Origin: Photobacterium indicum
GTDB taxonomy: Bacteria > Pseudomonadota > Gammaproteobacteria > Enterobacterales > Vibrionaceae
Direction of reading: 5' to 3'
DNA: 64,000 nt
Assembly: GCF_003026215.1 (NCBI RefSeq)
Contig: NZ_PYOC01000002.1
Location: 682,001-746,000 of the forward strand
Shown: positions 8,705 to 18,275 of the stretch, one piece after another
Layout: each line of letters starts with the position of its first letter
How positions within the stretch are numbered: position 1 is the stretch's first letter
Translations under genes and position numbers: made by a program
The notes under the pieces: generated by a model
Told to the model about the DNA's origin: nothing
The model's input: only the letters and a program-made list of their open reading frames with translations
The model's database searches: none

Positions 8705-10068
8705 ATAAACCTTCATCACTAACCGTAAATATTGCTGCCTGGTTTGGCTTAAGCTTACTGTTTACAGTCACTATTATCGCTTGCATCATTAGTGCCTCTC
8801 TCTATACTCATTTTAATGCCTTGGATAAAGAAAAGTTGCAGGCTATTGCAAATACTGCACAAGATTTAATTAAAGAACAGACGCTTAGCAATTCCTACTC
8901 AACGCTTAATACTATTATTAAAAATGAACAAAATATAAGTCTTTTTATCTACAATAAGAAGGATGAGTTATTATTTAAAGATGAGCGATCACATCTATTA
9001 CTCTCTCCTGCACAATGGAAACTAAATATCATCAACAATTGGAGCCAGAATGAAAATCAGTACCGAGGGATAAGAATATCAGGAGGAAGTAATACCTCGT
9101 CCCCCATTTTTATTTCAGTGGTTATGAATAAAGAGGTACATCAACAGTTTTTAAATAAGATGTATACCTTACTTTTTTCAATTTTTATGGTTACTGCAAT
9201 CAGCTTAAGTATTGGTGGATACTACATCGCATGGCGAGCACTAAAACCATTAAGAAACCTAGGAATAACACTCACTCAAATTAATGCCTCATCATTATCA
9301 ACTCGTCTAAACGATCAAGCTGCACATCAAGAGCTCGCACCTTTGGTCCATGCCTTTAATGAAATGATCGCTCGGATTGAAAGTTCTTTTTCCCAATTGT
9401 CATTTTTTAGTTCCCACCTCGCCCACGAATTACGTACACCACTTTCTGCTATCATTTTACAAAACCAAGTACTACTGCAAAATGAACGCGATAAAAAAAC
9501 GTATCAAGATGCCCTTCGTTCTAACCTTGAAGAGCTGGAATTCTTATCTAAAACTGTTACCGATATACTGTTGCTCACACAAGCGCAAAACAACCAGTTA
9601 CCGTTTAAGGTAGAGATCATTGAGCTCAAATCCCTAGCCGAAAAAGTAATCGAATACTATCAACTTTTAGCGGAAGAGAAAGACGTAAAATTCACCGTTA
9701 TCGGTGATTGTATCGTTCATCATGACAGTGCCCATCTACGCCGTATTATTGGAAACTTACTCTCGAATGCAACTCGTCATGCAGATCCTGATAGTGAAAT
9801 TACTATCGTAATCATACCAAATGAAGAACTCGTCACTTTTTCAGTGACGAATCAAGGCAAATCAATCAACATCAATGAACAGCATCTTATTTATCAACAT
9901 CAATATCGTAGTCCTGCCTCAAGTAATATGAATTCTACAGAGGTCAATATAGGTGTGGGGCTCAATATATGCCAAACGATTATCAAGGCGATGGGAGGCA
10001 AAATAACGTTATATTCAAAAAATAGAGAGACAACCTTTACGGTCAGCCTCCCCATTAAGTATGGTTGA
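8701..10068 (+). CDS. cusS: CusS-like heavy-metal sensor histidine kinase
   Basis: A membrane sensor kinase of 455 residues. TM1 spans about 10-33, a periplasmic sensor region about 34-154, and TM2 about 155-178. A HAMP segment follows, then a HisKA domain with phospho-acceptor His242 (SSHLAHELRTPLSA). The ATPase domain has an N-box (RRIIGNLLSNATRHA) and a G-box (NIGVGLNICQTII). Translation starts at a GTG overlapping the regulator's stop (GTGA), so the pair is made together. The periplasmic part has few Met/His, so metal ligands cannot be assigned. It presumably detects periplasmic Cu/Ag and phosphorylates the adjacent regulator. Confidence 0.88.
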   Translation: MNKPSSLTVNIAAWFGLSLLFTVTIIACIISASLYTHFNALDKEKLQAIANTAQDLIKEQTLSNSYSTLNTIIKNEQNISLFIYNKKDELLFKDERSHLLLSPAQWKLNIINNWSQNENQYRGIRISGGSNTSSPIFISVVMNKEVHQQFLNKMYTLLFSIFMVTAISLSIGGYYIAWRALKPLRNLGITLTQINASSLSTRLNDQAAHQELAPLVHAFNEMIARIESSFSQLSFFSSHLAHELRTPLSAIILQNQVLLQNERDKKTYQDALRSNLEELEFLSKTVTDILLLTQAQNNQLPFKVEIIELKSLAEKVIEYYQLLAEEKDVKFTVIGDCIVHHDSAHLRRIIGNLLSNATRHADPDSEITIVIIPNEELVTFSVTNQGKSININEQHLIYQHQYRSPASSNMNSTEVNIGVGLNICQTIIKAMGGKITLYSKNRETTFTVSLPIKYG

Positions 10069-10072
10069 ATAT

Positions 10073-10104
10073 AAAAAAAACAGGGAGGCTAACCATACCT
10101 CCCT
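10073..10104 (-). terminator. Terminator of the DUF3316 gene
   Basis: AGGGAGG (10082-10088) pairs with CCTCCCT (10098-10104). Eight As at 10073-10080 give a U-run on the minus-strand transcript. It also lies just past the convergent cusS stop and may stop that transcript weakly. Confidence 0.85.
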
Positions 10105-10122
10105 CTGCCATACCGAGTCACT

Positions 10123-10515
10123 TTAGTTATTCGAGTCATGGATACGATAGTGATACTTCACCGTTACCAAAGCTTGATATTCAATCACATTGGGTTGCTT
10201 AGCAAACTCTTTTACTGTCACTTCTTTATCTTCAACCATAATAGATTTAGCATCTAAATCACGCGAAGAAACATTAAGAATAGGTCTTAACTCTGATGAC
10301 GACTTTCCATGCAGGTTATTTAAAATATCATAACCTTGCTGATATGCTGAACTACGTGTTGCAGTTACATCAGATAATAAGGTGGTAGTCCCAGTTTGCA
10401 CGGTATAGTTTGCGGCTGATCTCATATAGGTTTTATCCATGGATTCAGCGGAACCAGCCATCACTTGCGTACTCATTAATACTAAACCAGTAACTGCCAA
10501 TAATGTTTTTTTCAT
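10123..10515 (-). CDS. DUF3316-family secreted protein
   Basis: A 130-residue exported protein with a clear signal peptide (MKKTLLAVTGLVLMSTQVMA, cleaved near AGS). The mature part resembles DUF3316, a family common in Vibrionaceae with no known function, based on the TTTLLSDVTATRSSAYQQGYD region and the beta-rich YQALVTVKYHYRI tail. AAGGAAAG precedes the start. It is convergent with cusS and has its own terminator. Nothing in the sequence (few Met, no Cys) ties it to copper despite its position. Confidence 0.75.
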   Translation of the reverse strand: MKKTLLAVTGLVLMSTQVMAGSAESMDKTYMRSAANYTVQTGTTTLLSDVTATRSSAYQQGYDILNNLHGKSSSELRPILNVSSRDLDAKSIMVEDKEVTVKEFAKQPNVIEYQALVTVKYHYRIHDSNN

Positions 10516-10818
10516 CTTTACTTTCCTTTCTTGTTATTTATTACCAACAAGAATAACCAAGTAAATTGACAGCTAGCTGTCGCGAAAATTACATTTTTGT
10601 CAGGTTGAATTATAAATATATTGAAAGCCGAAATACCAAGGTTATTATTCATATTCAATGCAAACGTTAATATCTACAGAGTGAATAACACCCCCCATCA
10701 TATTCAGTGAGCAAATTCTGAACCGTAACTGAATTCGAGCCAATACCTGCCACCAGATCTATTAATAATCCGTATAATGCCGACAAAAATACCCTTAATT
10801 ACATCGTATAGGATAATA
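10516..10818. other. Divergent intergenic region with a 14-bp palindrome
   Basis: This 300-base stretch separates the DUF3316 gene (minus) from the protease gene (plus). It contains the perfect palindrome GACAGCTAGCTGTC at 10568-10581, about 55 bases upstream of the DUF3316 start, which may be an operator. The rest is AT-rich with no recognisable gene. Confidence 0.5.
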
Positions 10819-12711
10819 ATGGCATTTCTCCGATTAATCACAGCTTTGTGCTTATCTGTCATATCAATATCACCGAGCATTGCTCAAGAGCTACCACAAG
10901 AAATAAGACAAAAAGAGCTCACTATGATTGATGACAAAGTCGTACTTGGTCGAACAGAAAAAGTCTACTTGCCCGATATTGCCGCCCTGAACGATATTGG
11001 TATTCCAGCCAAAATTGATACAGGGGCGGATTCAACCTCTATTCACGCCGAAAACATCAAAATAACAGCAACCAACCCGCTATTTAGCGGTTTAGAAGGT
11101 AAAGCATTACTGGATGCGATAGCCGTTGAATTCGATGCACTAACCAGCACTAAGCTACGAGATCGCGAAGATAAATCCGATATTATGGTAAGCTTCGATC
11201 TTATTCATCCTTATAGTGGCGACACCATCGCTGTTACCTTACCGCTATTTCGCCTAGCGATGATAAAAAGCCGCGGTGAAGGTCACCTTGCTCGCCCTGT
11301 TGTAGAATTGAGTTTACAGATTGCTGGAAAAACGGTTCTTACTGAGGTCAACCTAACTGACCGCACACGCTTTTCATATCCCATACTCATCGGTAAAACT
11401 TTCTTACGGAATACGGCGTGGGTTAATGCGGGGTATGACTACTTACAAGAACAAGACACGGCACTCGTCATCGGTCGTAAAGAACACGCATACATCAATG
11501 ATATCCCTATAGAGACCAGCTTATCCTTCACTAACCGATATAGTATTTTGCATGCACTTAATATCAAAGTGGATGAAAAAGCCAAACAAGTAAGCTTTAC
11601 GCTCGAAGGTGATAATAAACAGCATCAAAAGATGACTGTCCCTTTAGTTAAAATGCTTAAATTTAGTAATGCCCAGCGACCGCTTGTTTATGTACCAGTA
11701 CAACTCGGCTCAGTAAGCGATAACAAAGCATTCAATAAACCAATACTGGTTTACTTACGCGACAGATCTAAAAATAGCAGCCAGCTACGTTTAGGGACTG
11801 AAGCGCTTAATCAGAACTTTATCGTCGATTTAGGCAGCACTTATATTACAGAGCGCCCTATTGCACTATTCAGCTCTGTTTCCGGCGATAAAACCTCATT
11901 TATAATGAGCCCTAAAGAACAAATTACCATTGACGGTATTACAGTAAATGCCAAGCCCTCTGCGATAATCAAAACACCGTTGCTTAAAGTCTCTCACATT
12001 TATGAAGACAAAAAAGACACAGGCCGCATGGTCAGCTACGAGTTAACGGATATTAACAATAACGTCCATACATTCGAAAAACCGATCAAGCGAAAAATTA
12101 AAGTGGGAGATGATGTTCGCCCTATCGCTGTTTCAGAGATCACCTTACCGTCTTCATTGCTGATCAAAAATATAGCTTTAAAAGCGATGTCAGCCAATGA
12201 TAATGACCCATCTCGTTTTGAAATAACGCCAAATCTGGTACATGGATCGTTACTGATCAATACACGTACAACTCATTTAATTCATAGCCATGCAGCATTG
12301 AAAGCTGGCTATATTGAACAAGCTCAAATTGCTGGCTTATCTTTCCCAGTAAAGCTTGATACCGGTGCCGACGTAAGCTCAATGCATGCCACAGATATTA
12401 AACCATTCGTTAAAGATGGCAAAAAATGGGTGTCATTTACTTACACTAATGCAAGTAACGTAATGAAAACGCTAACTGAAGAAGTTATAGATGAAATGCG
12501 AATTAAAGGCCGAGTGGGCGAGAAGTCTAACGTACGACCTGTCGTAAGTATGCTGGTCAAAGTTGGGAGTGTTGAAAAAGAAATTGCAGTAAACCTTCGA
12601 GATCGTAGCCGCTTTAAATACAGCATGATACTGGGTAAGAATTTCTTAAAGAATGACATTATAGTCAGCAGCGATCAGCAATTCATGCTAACCAGCAACG
12701 CTTCTTTATAG
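10819..12711 (+). CDS. Secreted retropepsin-like aspartic protease, repeated domains
   Basis: A 630-residue exported protein of the RimB/RloA-type retropepsin-like family (PF05618, formerly called ATP-dependent zinc protease). Residues 1-22 are a signal peptide. DTGAD motifs occur at 67-71 (AKIDTGADSTSIHA) and about 514-518 (VKLDTGADVSSMHA). Each is followed by the family signature NLTDRTRFSYPILIGKTFL or NLRDRSRFKYSMILGKNFL. Two central segments (about 220-350 and 370-470) look like degenerate copies: YLRDRSKNSSQLRLGTEAL in the first, and a VSYELTD...VRPIAVSEI pattern in the second. Neither has a DTG. The start at 10819 has AGGA 5 bases upstream; the longer frame from 10777 has no Shine-Dalgarno. 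The substrate is unknown. Confidence 0.82.
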   Translation: MAFLRLITALCLSVISISPSIAQELPQEIRQKELTMIDDKVVLGRTEKVYLPDIAALNDIGIPAKIDTGADSTSIHAENIKITATNPLFSGLEGKALLDAIAVEFDALTSTKLRDREDKSDIMVSFDLIHPYSGDTIAVTLPLFRLAMIKSRGEGHLARPVVELSLQIAGKTVLTEVNLTDRTRFSYPILIGKTFLRNTAWVNAGYDYLQEQDTALVIGRKEHAYINDIPIETSLSFTNRYSILHALNIKVDEKAKQVSFTLEGDNKQHQKMTVPLVKMLKFSNAQRPLVYVPVQLGSVSDNKAFNKPILVYLRDRSKNSSQLRLGTEALNQNFIVDLGSTYITERPIALFSSVSGDKTSFIMSPKEQITIDGITVNAKPSAIIKTPLLKVSHIYEDKKDTGRMVSYELTDINNNVHTFEKPIKRKIKVGDDVRPIAVSEITLPSSLLIKNIALKAMSANDNDPSRFEITPNLVHGSLLINTRTTHLIHSHAALKAGYIEQAQIAGLSFPVKLDTGADVSSMHATDIKPFVKDGKKWVSFTYTNASNVMKTLTEEVIDEMRIKGRVGEKSNVRPVVSMLVKVGSVEKEIAVNLRDRSRFKYSMILGKNFLKNDIIVSSDQQFMLTSNASL

Positions 12712-12720
12712 GGTAATAAA

Positions 12721-12771
12721 AAGCGGCGTTACCTATCAACCCATAAATTGGTAGACAACGCCGCTTATTTT
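12721..12771. terminator. Bidirectional terminator
   Basis: AAGCGGCGTT (12721-12730) pairs perfectly with AACGCCGCTT (12757-12766), with an inner CTATCAA/TTGGTAG stem. ATTTT follows on the plus side, and A-rich sequence on the left gives Us on the minus strand. It serves the convergent protease and small membrane-protein genes. Confidence 0.85.
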
Positions 12772-12799
12772 AAATCACTAAAATACTCAGTGTTTAAGC

Positions 12800-13288
12800 T
12801 TACACACCAGCACGCTTCAACAAGCCATTCATTAATGATGAACTTGCTTTCACTTGCTTAGATTTATTCTTCAATTCACGCGCCAATGCGACATCATGGA
12901 TATCATTCGCAATATAAATCATTGATTGATACATATCACGCGGAGTCTTAATGCGTGCTGTGTCATTAAGTGGTGCGATAATTTTAATGACATCGCCGCC
13001 TGTTTTTTTATTCTCATTAGCATACTTAAGAATTGAATCGAACAGCTTGTCCAAATCAATCATGAAATCAGAGTTTTCTACACCCTGTTTCTGCATCTCT
13101 TTCTGGTTTCTCTTTCTTACTCGATTGATAATAAATGCAGGCGTGTTAAGTTTCTTATAAGCGACGAAACCTGCAAGAATGAGTAAGGCAACACCACCCG
13201 CTACATAACCCCAGATAGAACCTGACGACTCAACAACTGGTTGAATCACCTCGGCAGTATTTGTAACAGACACTGGTACATCAGACAT
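12800..13288 (-). CDS. Single-pass membrane protein of unknown function
   Basis: A 162-residue protein with a short N-terminal segment, one transmembrane helix (about residues 26-45, WGYVAGGVALLILAGFVAY) and a charged, Lys-rich helical cytoplasmic domain predicted from its composition. I do not recognise the family. The start has AAGG about 8 bases upstream. It is convergent with the retropepsin-like protease gene and shares its terminator, so no operon link is implied. The 285 bases between it and the exporter gene to the right hold no gene I can support. Confidence 0.7.
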   Translation of the reverse strand: MSDVPVSVTNTAEVIQPVVESSGSIWGYVAGGVALLILAGFVAYKKLNTPAFIINRVRKRNQKEMQKQGVENSDFMIDLDKLFDSILKYANENKKTGGDVIKIIAPLNDTARIKTPRDMYQSMIYIANDIHDVALARELKNKSKQVKASSSLMNGLLKRAGV

Positions 13289-13574
13289 ATTTGTGGCCTT
13301 TAACTAGAATAATACGGAACATCACAGACATTATGCATTTAGTTCCTACAGGACTATGCGTTTTATCAATATTTAAGTTGAATAGAGTGACAGAGATCTA
13401 AGGTTTGACAAATTATTGCACATATTCAGCAATAATATCCCCCTGCACTGCTGCAATGAATCCGACAAACAGATTACAGATGGAATATTTCACGGCTAAA
13501 TATGCAGATAGCAGCAACCATATAAAAGCAGTGTCACCCTTTCAGTATAGCGCTTCTCCGTTTGCTTTCTTCTT

Positions 13575-14855
13575 TCAACACTCTTTCGTTTTTAGGTACA
13601 CGGTCGAGGTTTTTACAGGAGAAGAAATAGAACTACCTTTCGCAGCTAACAATGCAAAAAAACTCCACACCACACTGAGCCCAGCACAGATACTCAACGG
13701 TAAAACCCAATTCCCTACTGATTCATGTAACGCCCCCATCGCAATAGGCCCTGACGCCGCCAACAGATAACCACAGCATTGTGCCATACCTGATAGTGCT
13801 GCCGCTTGATGTGCGTTTTGCGTACGAAGACTCACGAATGCGAGCGCAAGAATAAAACCACCACCCGTCCCTACACCAAATACCATTACCCAAAGCATGG
13901 CTAGTGAAGGCATAGTGATCAATCCAACAATGCCGATGAAAACCAGTAAGGTCATGCATACTGTCAACACACGTTTATCGTGAATCTTAGCCATCAAAGG
14001 GATCAAAATAATCGCAGGTACAGCCGTTGCTAATTGCAGCATGCCATGAATAAATCCGGCTTCTTGATGGCTATAGCCAAGATCGACCAAAATAACGGGT
14101 AGCCAACTGATAAAGATATACATCAGCAGCGAGTTCAACGCTAAGAAAATAGTAATATGCCAAGCACTGGTTGAACGCCAAAGGTAGCTATGACTATCAA
14201 TCTCTGCCGTATCTGCTGTTGGGGCGCTGTGTTTTTTTAACTGTGGAAGCCAAAGCCCAATCGCAATAACGGGAAAAATAACAATTCCCACCAAAGAAAG
14301 TGACCAATCAGGGATGGCAGTGATAGATAACGCATCTGCCATATTCATTATAGGAATAGCCAAACTCGCACTTAACGTTGAGCCAACCCCCATCATCAAT
14401 ACATACACTGCTGTAATCGTCGCCACCTTATTGGGGAAATCACGCTTCAACAAGCTGGGCAGCAATACATTCGAAATCGCAATACCGGCACCGATAATCA
14501 CAGTGCCGATAAACAGCCAACTGGCAGAGCCCAACGACCTTACAATAATGCCCGTCAGCATTAGTACCAGTGCAACCATCAATGAGTGCTCAAGCCCACG
14601 AGAGCGCCCCAAAATTGACGCAATAGGCGAGAAGAAAGCAAACGCTAATAATGGCAAGGTGGTTAACATACCTGCTTGCATCGCAGATAAATGTAACTGT
14701 TCGCGAATCACGTCCAGCAAAGGACCAACACCCGTAATAGGGCTGCGTAAGTTAAGTGATATCAGTAAAATGCCCACAATAAGTAGAAAAGATGTCGAGG
14801 ATTTTGGGGACGTTGGTAATATTGGAGGCGTTGAAGATAAAAGCGGTTGTGGCAT
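13575..14855 (-). CDS. nimT: NimT/CynX-like MFS exporter
   Basis: A 12-helix major-facilitator transporter of the CynX/NimT (YeaN) branch, 426 residues from the preferred start. The NLRSPITGVGPLLDVIREQL region after TM1 is characteristic of this family. The ATG at 14855 has AGGAG 7 bases upstream, so I prefer it to the upstream GTG at 14876. An AraC-family gene resembling NimR lies divergently 98 bases away, the same arrangement as E. coli nimR-nimT, where the pump exports 2-nitroimidazoles. The substrate here may differ; cyanate or other small anions are alternatives. Confidence 0.82.
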   Translation of the reverse strand: MPQPLLSSTPPILPTSPKSSTSFLLIVGILLISLNLRSPITGVGPLLDVIREQLHLSAMQAGMLTTLPLLAFAFFSPIASILGRSRGLEHSLMVALVLMLTGIIVRSLGSASWLFIGTVIIGAGIAISNVLLPSLLKRDFPNKVATITAVYVLMMGVGSTLSASLAIPIMNMADALSITAIPDWSLSLVGIVIFPVIAIGLWLPQLKKHSAPTADTAEIDSHSYLWRSTSAWHITIFLALNSLLMYIFISWLPVILVDLGYSHQEAGFIHGMLQLATAVPAIILIPLMAKIHDKRVLTVCMTLLVFIGIVGLITMPSLAMLWVMVFGVGTGGGFILALAFVSLRTQNAHQAAALSGMAQCCGYLLAASGPIAMGALHESVGNWVLPLSICAGLSVVWSFFALLAAKGSSISSPVKTSTVYLKTKEC

Positions 14856-14953
14856 AAGAATGCTCCTGTTATTCACAATAGCACTAGATTACTCTTCATT
14901 TTCTTTACCGTATTGGGCTATATTGACAACATATATCTATAAACAGTCATTAT

Positions 14954-15742
14954 ATGTTACCTTTTCAGCCTTACTTTCCCGAATTCGACTCTGACGAGTA
15001 CCCTCAAAAAGTTGTTGCTTTGCAACTTACCGGAGGTGAAAAAGAAGCCGAAACACCGTTTCATCAGCACCGAAAATGTCAGATCGTGATCCCCTTAACA
15101 GGCTTCGTGAAATGCAAAATAGCAGATGCTATTTGGATGGTGCCCCAACATTGTGCAGTGTGGATCCCAAGCCACGTACCACATAGCAACAAGATCTCGG
15201 CTGACGCTAATGTCTGTATGCTTTTTATCGATCCTGATGCGATTGTTATGCCCGATCAGAGCTGCACGATTTCTATCTCACCATTGGTGCGAGAATTGAT
15301 CGTTCACCTCACGATGCAAGATCAACATTATTTACCCACCAGCCAAACGGCACGACTAGTGAATGTATTGATCGAGCAGTTAGCCACTATGCCGACAGAG
15401 CATTTTGATTTTCCTATTCCAGTAGAACCTAGACTGAATGCGATCGCTTTAAGGTTACTTGCTGATCCATCAGATCGACGCACGGTCAGTGAATGGGCTA
15501 CACAATTTGCAATGAGTGAACGTACCTTGGCACGCCTAGTCAAACAAGAAATTGGGTTAACGTTTGGTAAATGGCGCGGACAACTGCATATCGTAGTGGC
15601 ACTACAAAAACTAGCCTCAGGCGATTCAGTACAGCGGATTGCAGATCACTTGGGGTATGAATCGGTTAGTGCGTTTATTACGTTTTTTAAGAAAACCCTC
15701 GGACGCCCCCCAAAACAATATATGAAAGGGCGTGAAGCATAG
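14954..15742 (+). CDS. nimR: NimR-like AraC-family regulator
   Basis: A 262-residue AraC-type regulator with an N-terminal cupin-like sensor domain (PFHQHRKCQIVIPLTGFV, about 35-60) and a C-terminal double helix-turn-helix (about 165-258, including SERTLARLVKQEIGLTFGKWR and YESVSAFITFFKKTLGRPPKQY). The match in architecture and divergent pairing with the MFS gene point to the NimR (YeaM) type, which represses its exporter until a drug-like inducer binds. The shared 98-base intergenic region should contain the operator. The Shine-Dalgarno is weak. It ends at a hairpin shared with the convergent lipoprotein gene. Confidence 0.82.
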   Translation: MLPFQPYFPEFDSDEYPQKVVALQLTGGEKEAETPFHQHRKCQIVIPLTGFVKCKIADAIWMVPQHCAVWIPSHVPHSNKISADANVCMLFIDPDAIVMPDQSCTISISPLVRELIVHLTMQDQHYLPTSQTARLVNVLIEQLATMPTEHFDFPIPVEPRLNAIALRLLADPSDRRTVSEWATQFAMSERTLARLVKQEIGLTFGKWRGQLHIVVALQKLASGDSVQRIADHLGYESVSAFITFFKKTLGRPPKQYMKGREA

Positions 15743-15751
15743 TTACTAACT

Positions 15752-15793
15752 AAAAAAATAAAGCCGCTAGTTCCTCTCAGAACATAGCGACTT
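15752..15793 (-). terminator. Terminator of the DUF885 gene
   Basis: AAGCCGCTAGTTC pairs with GAACATAGCGACTT across a 6-base loop (15761-15793), with one mismatch and one bulge. An A-run at 15752-15758 gives a U-run on the minus strand. It may also act weakly for nimR. Confidence 0.8.
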
Positions 15794-15822
15794 CATCATC
15801 TTTAAATTAACCGCGTATTGGC

Positions 15823-17865
15823 TTAACTTTTAGATTTGATCCAATTATCAATACTTGTCTCTACCACTTCCATGGGCTGATCACCGTATTTTAGTAACTG
15901 GTCATGAAACTCTGCCCAGTCGAATTCGTTACCTAATTCAGACTTTGCTTTCTCCAGCATTTCTTTGATCACCAAATAGCCAGATTTGTACGAAACGGCC
16001 TGACCAACATACGCAGCATAACGGTAACTTTCCGATTCGATATCACCAGCACCCAGCGCAGAATTACTCCCCATATACTCTTGTGCCTCTTTAATACTCC
16101 ACCCTTTAGCATGAATACCGGTATCTACAGCCAAACGCATATTTCGGAGTTGGGCTTCATTCAAGCTACCAAAATACTGTAAGGCATTACACTCTTCAGC
16201 ATCTAGATAAATACCGCCTTGGAAATCATCATAATTCAGATCCACTTTACACATACCGGTCGCATTAACAAAAGTAGGCTTGCCCTCTTCATTCAACTCA
16301 CCATATATACCCATTTCCATACCCAGCCATTCGGTATATAACGCCCACCCTTCGGCATAGGCGGTGTACCCAACGTTTTTAATATATTCCGGCTTATTGG
16401 CTGGTGGATACTCAATAGAATACGCATTTTGAAAATGGTGACCCGGCGCTGCTTCATGCAGCAACAAAGTAGAGACATTCCACTTTTGCAAACTGTAGTC
16501 AGGATTGGTATTTAGGTTAAACTCATTACCACCATAAGAGGCCACCCCGTCATACAATTCACGACTATCAGGTATAGGTACAATGCTGTAATCAGTTTCA
16601 ATTGGCTTAAAGTACTTAGCGACTACATCGTTAGCATCATTTTTAAACTTGTAGTAATCGACTAATGCTGCCTCACAGGCAGACGGTACTGATGCCGAGG
16701 TACAAGCCTGCGCATACGGCGTACCCGTAATAGTTCGGTCATCTCGACCATAGAAGAAAGTTTCGCTGTTCAGATAGTCAAAGAATTCAGCAAGGTTAAT
16801 CTTGCCATTATCGTCTGCTAGCGTGAATGTTTTATCCTGAAAAGTACCGTCAGTATCTCGCCACTTGGCTGTCACAGTTTTTCCGCGCTTTGCGACAATC
16901 AGTTTAGCAACTCGCTCCATCTCGGCTTTAGCGTCTGCCACAAGATCTTCACCCAACTGGCTGAGCTCCATCGCTGGTTTCCCCGTGGTACTGTTGCGAT
17001 CCAGCTGCCACTGATACCATGCCTGCCCATTAGGTAAATCGCCCCAGCCAATGTTGGTGTCGGCTATAGAGCCACTATCACTCTTACTATCACGAGCGGC
17101 ATCCATATAGCCTGTATCTAGGTATTCCACCAAATTACCTGTTGCCGTAGTCGCATCATCCACCGCTCGCTGGTATTCAGCAATAAAGGCTGGTTCATAA
17201 TCCGCACTGTGACTATTGATATCATTCAGGCCGATTTTGAGTAAGGCATAACTATCTTTAGTTACAGTATCTTCTGTACTTTGAATAAGGCGTTCAATCA
17301 GCACTTTGGGTAACTGCACATGCTCAACCTGACCCATTGAATATTGGGAGTGTAAATTGTTAACCCAAGCTGTAAATTCACGAACGACCTGAACATGGCT
17401 TTTATACGCTTCAACATCTTTTTGCTTAGCACCCGCCGTTTCTGCATTCCACTCGATATAGTTATAAAAATGGGTAATCGGAATCGTGAAATTACCGAAA
17501 CGAGTATTAGGCAACGACGCTCCACGAATGCCGATGTTTCGGTCAAAACGGAACGTGTCGTAATAAATTTTATCTTCATCGGATAATGCACTGCGATCGA
17601 GCGCTTCAAGTTTATCTAGGTACAGTCTATCTACCGATTGTCGCGAAGATGCCATCTGATCGGTTATCTGACCAAACGTCGTATTATCGAGTATATCCAT
17701 CGCCTCTTGGTAACCAGAAAAAACGCCCCTCATATCTACCGCAACATCTGGTGTCAGTTTTGGTTGCTCAATAATGTTGGTTTCATCGTTACAACCTGCC
17801 AGCGTAGTTAACGCTAATATCGCCAGCGACAAAGAGGACAAACGCATAGTTCCAATACCTTTCAT
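15823..17865 (-). CDS. DUF885-family lipoprotein, putative metallopeptidase
   Basis: A 680-residue lipoprotein. A signal peptide ends in the lipobox LTTLAGC, so the mature protein is anchored to an envelope membrane. The body matches DUF885, with the zinc-site-like motif LLLHEAAPGHHFQNAY and, downstream, YAEGWALYTEWLG supplying a likely third ligand and conserved Glu. Related proteins are assigned to peptidases of the M3/M32-like fold, but a substrate is not established. AAGGA lies 7 bases before the ATG at 17865; the longer frame to 17943 lacks that and would bury the signal peptide. The gene stands alone between terminators. Confidence 0.8.
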   Translation of the reverse strand: MKGIGTMRLSSLSLAILALTTLAGCNDETNIIEQPKLTPDVAVDMRGVFSGYQEAMDILDNTTFGQITDQMASSRQSVDRLYLDKLEALDRSALSDEDKIYYDTFRFDRNIGIRGASLPNTRFGNFTIPITHFYNYIEWNAETAGAKQKDVEAYKSHVQVVREFTAWVNNLHSQYSMGQVEHVQLPKVLIERLIQSTEDTVTKDSYALLKIGLNDINSHSADYEPAFIAEYQRAVDDATTATGNLVEYLDTGYMDAARDSKSDSGSIADTNIGWGDLPNGQAWYQWQLDRNSTTGKPAMELSQLGEDLVADAKAEMERVAKLIVAKRGKTVTAKWRDTDGTFQDKTFTLADDNGKINLAEFFDYLNSETFFYGRDDRTITGTPYAQACTSASVPSACEAALVDYYKFKNDANDVVAKYFKPIETDYSIVPIPDSRELYDGVASYGGNEFNLNTNPDYSLQKWNVSTLLLHEAAPGHHFQNAYSIEYPPANKPEYIKNVGYTAYAEGWALYTEWLGMEMGIYGELNEEGKPTFVNATGMCKVDLNYDDFQGGIYLDAEECNALQYFGSLNEAQLRNMRLAVDTGIHAKGWSIKEAQEYMGSNSALGAGDIESESYRYAAYVGQAVSYKSGYLVIKEMLEKAKSELGNEFDWAEFHDQLLKYGDQPMEVVETSIDNWIKSKS

Positions 17866-18227
17866 ACTGTATTCCTTTATATTTTTATAATCGTATCTCA
17901 TTGATGAGTAATGCAATTCATCGGGAAGACTATAGGAATACATATGTCTATATTGTGAAAATATTCACGCTATTAAACGTCGCACTTTTATTCAATTAAG
18001 TGCTTATTCTTGTTTATGTGTTTTTATTCAACGCGCTAATAAGAAGAGCAGATAAAGCGAGTACTTAATTGCATGAATACAAAGGGCTGGTGCATATATA
18101 AAAATGAAGTCGAGTGAAGTAAAATCCAAATCTTGATTGAAGATCAAACTTATTAAATTAAGTGTGAACTCAGCACAGATATTATTTCAATAAATAGAAT
18201 AAAAACGAAATATAACGAATAACAGGT
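17866..18227. other. Intergenic, promoter of the DUF885 gene
   Basis: AT-rich sequence with no ORF of note. It should contain the promoter of the DUF885 lipoprotein gene. No operator or RNA structure stands out. Confidence 0.4.
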
Positions 18228-18253
18228 AAAAAAAATGGCTTCCGAAGAAGCCA
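18228..18253 (-). terminator. Terminator of the amidinotransferase gene
   Basis: TGGCTTC (18236-18242) and GAAGCCA (18247-18253) form a perfect 7-bp stem with a 4-base loop. Eight As at 18228-18235 give a long U-run on the minus strand. It ends a monocistronic amidinotransferase transcript. Confidence 0.92.
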
Positions 18254-18275
18254 CTATATTATCTAGTTATGACGA

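Noticed and set aside
13405..13770. 121-codon plus-strand open frame
   Set aside because: It overlaps the 3' end of the NimT-like gene on the other strand, lacks a ribosome site and shows no protein-like pattern.
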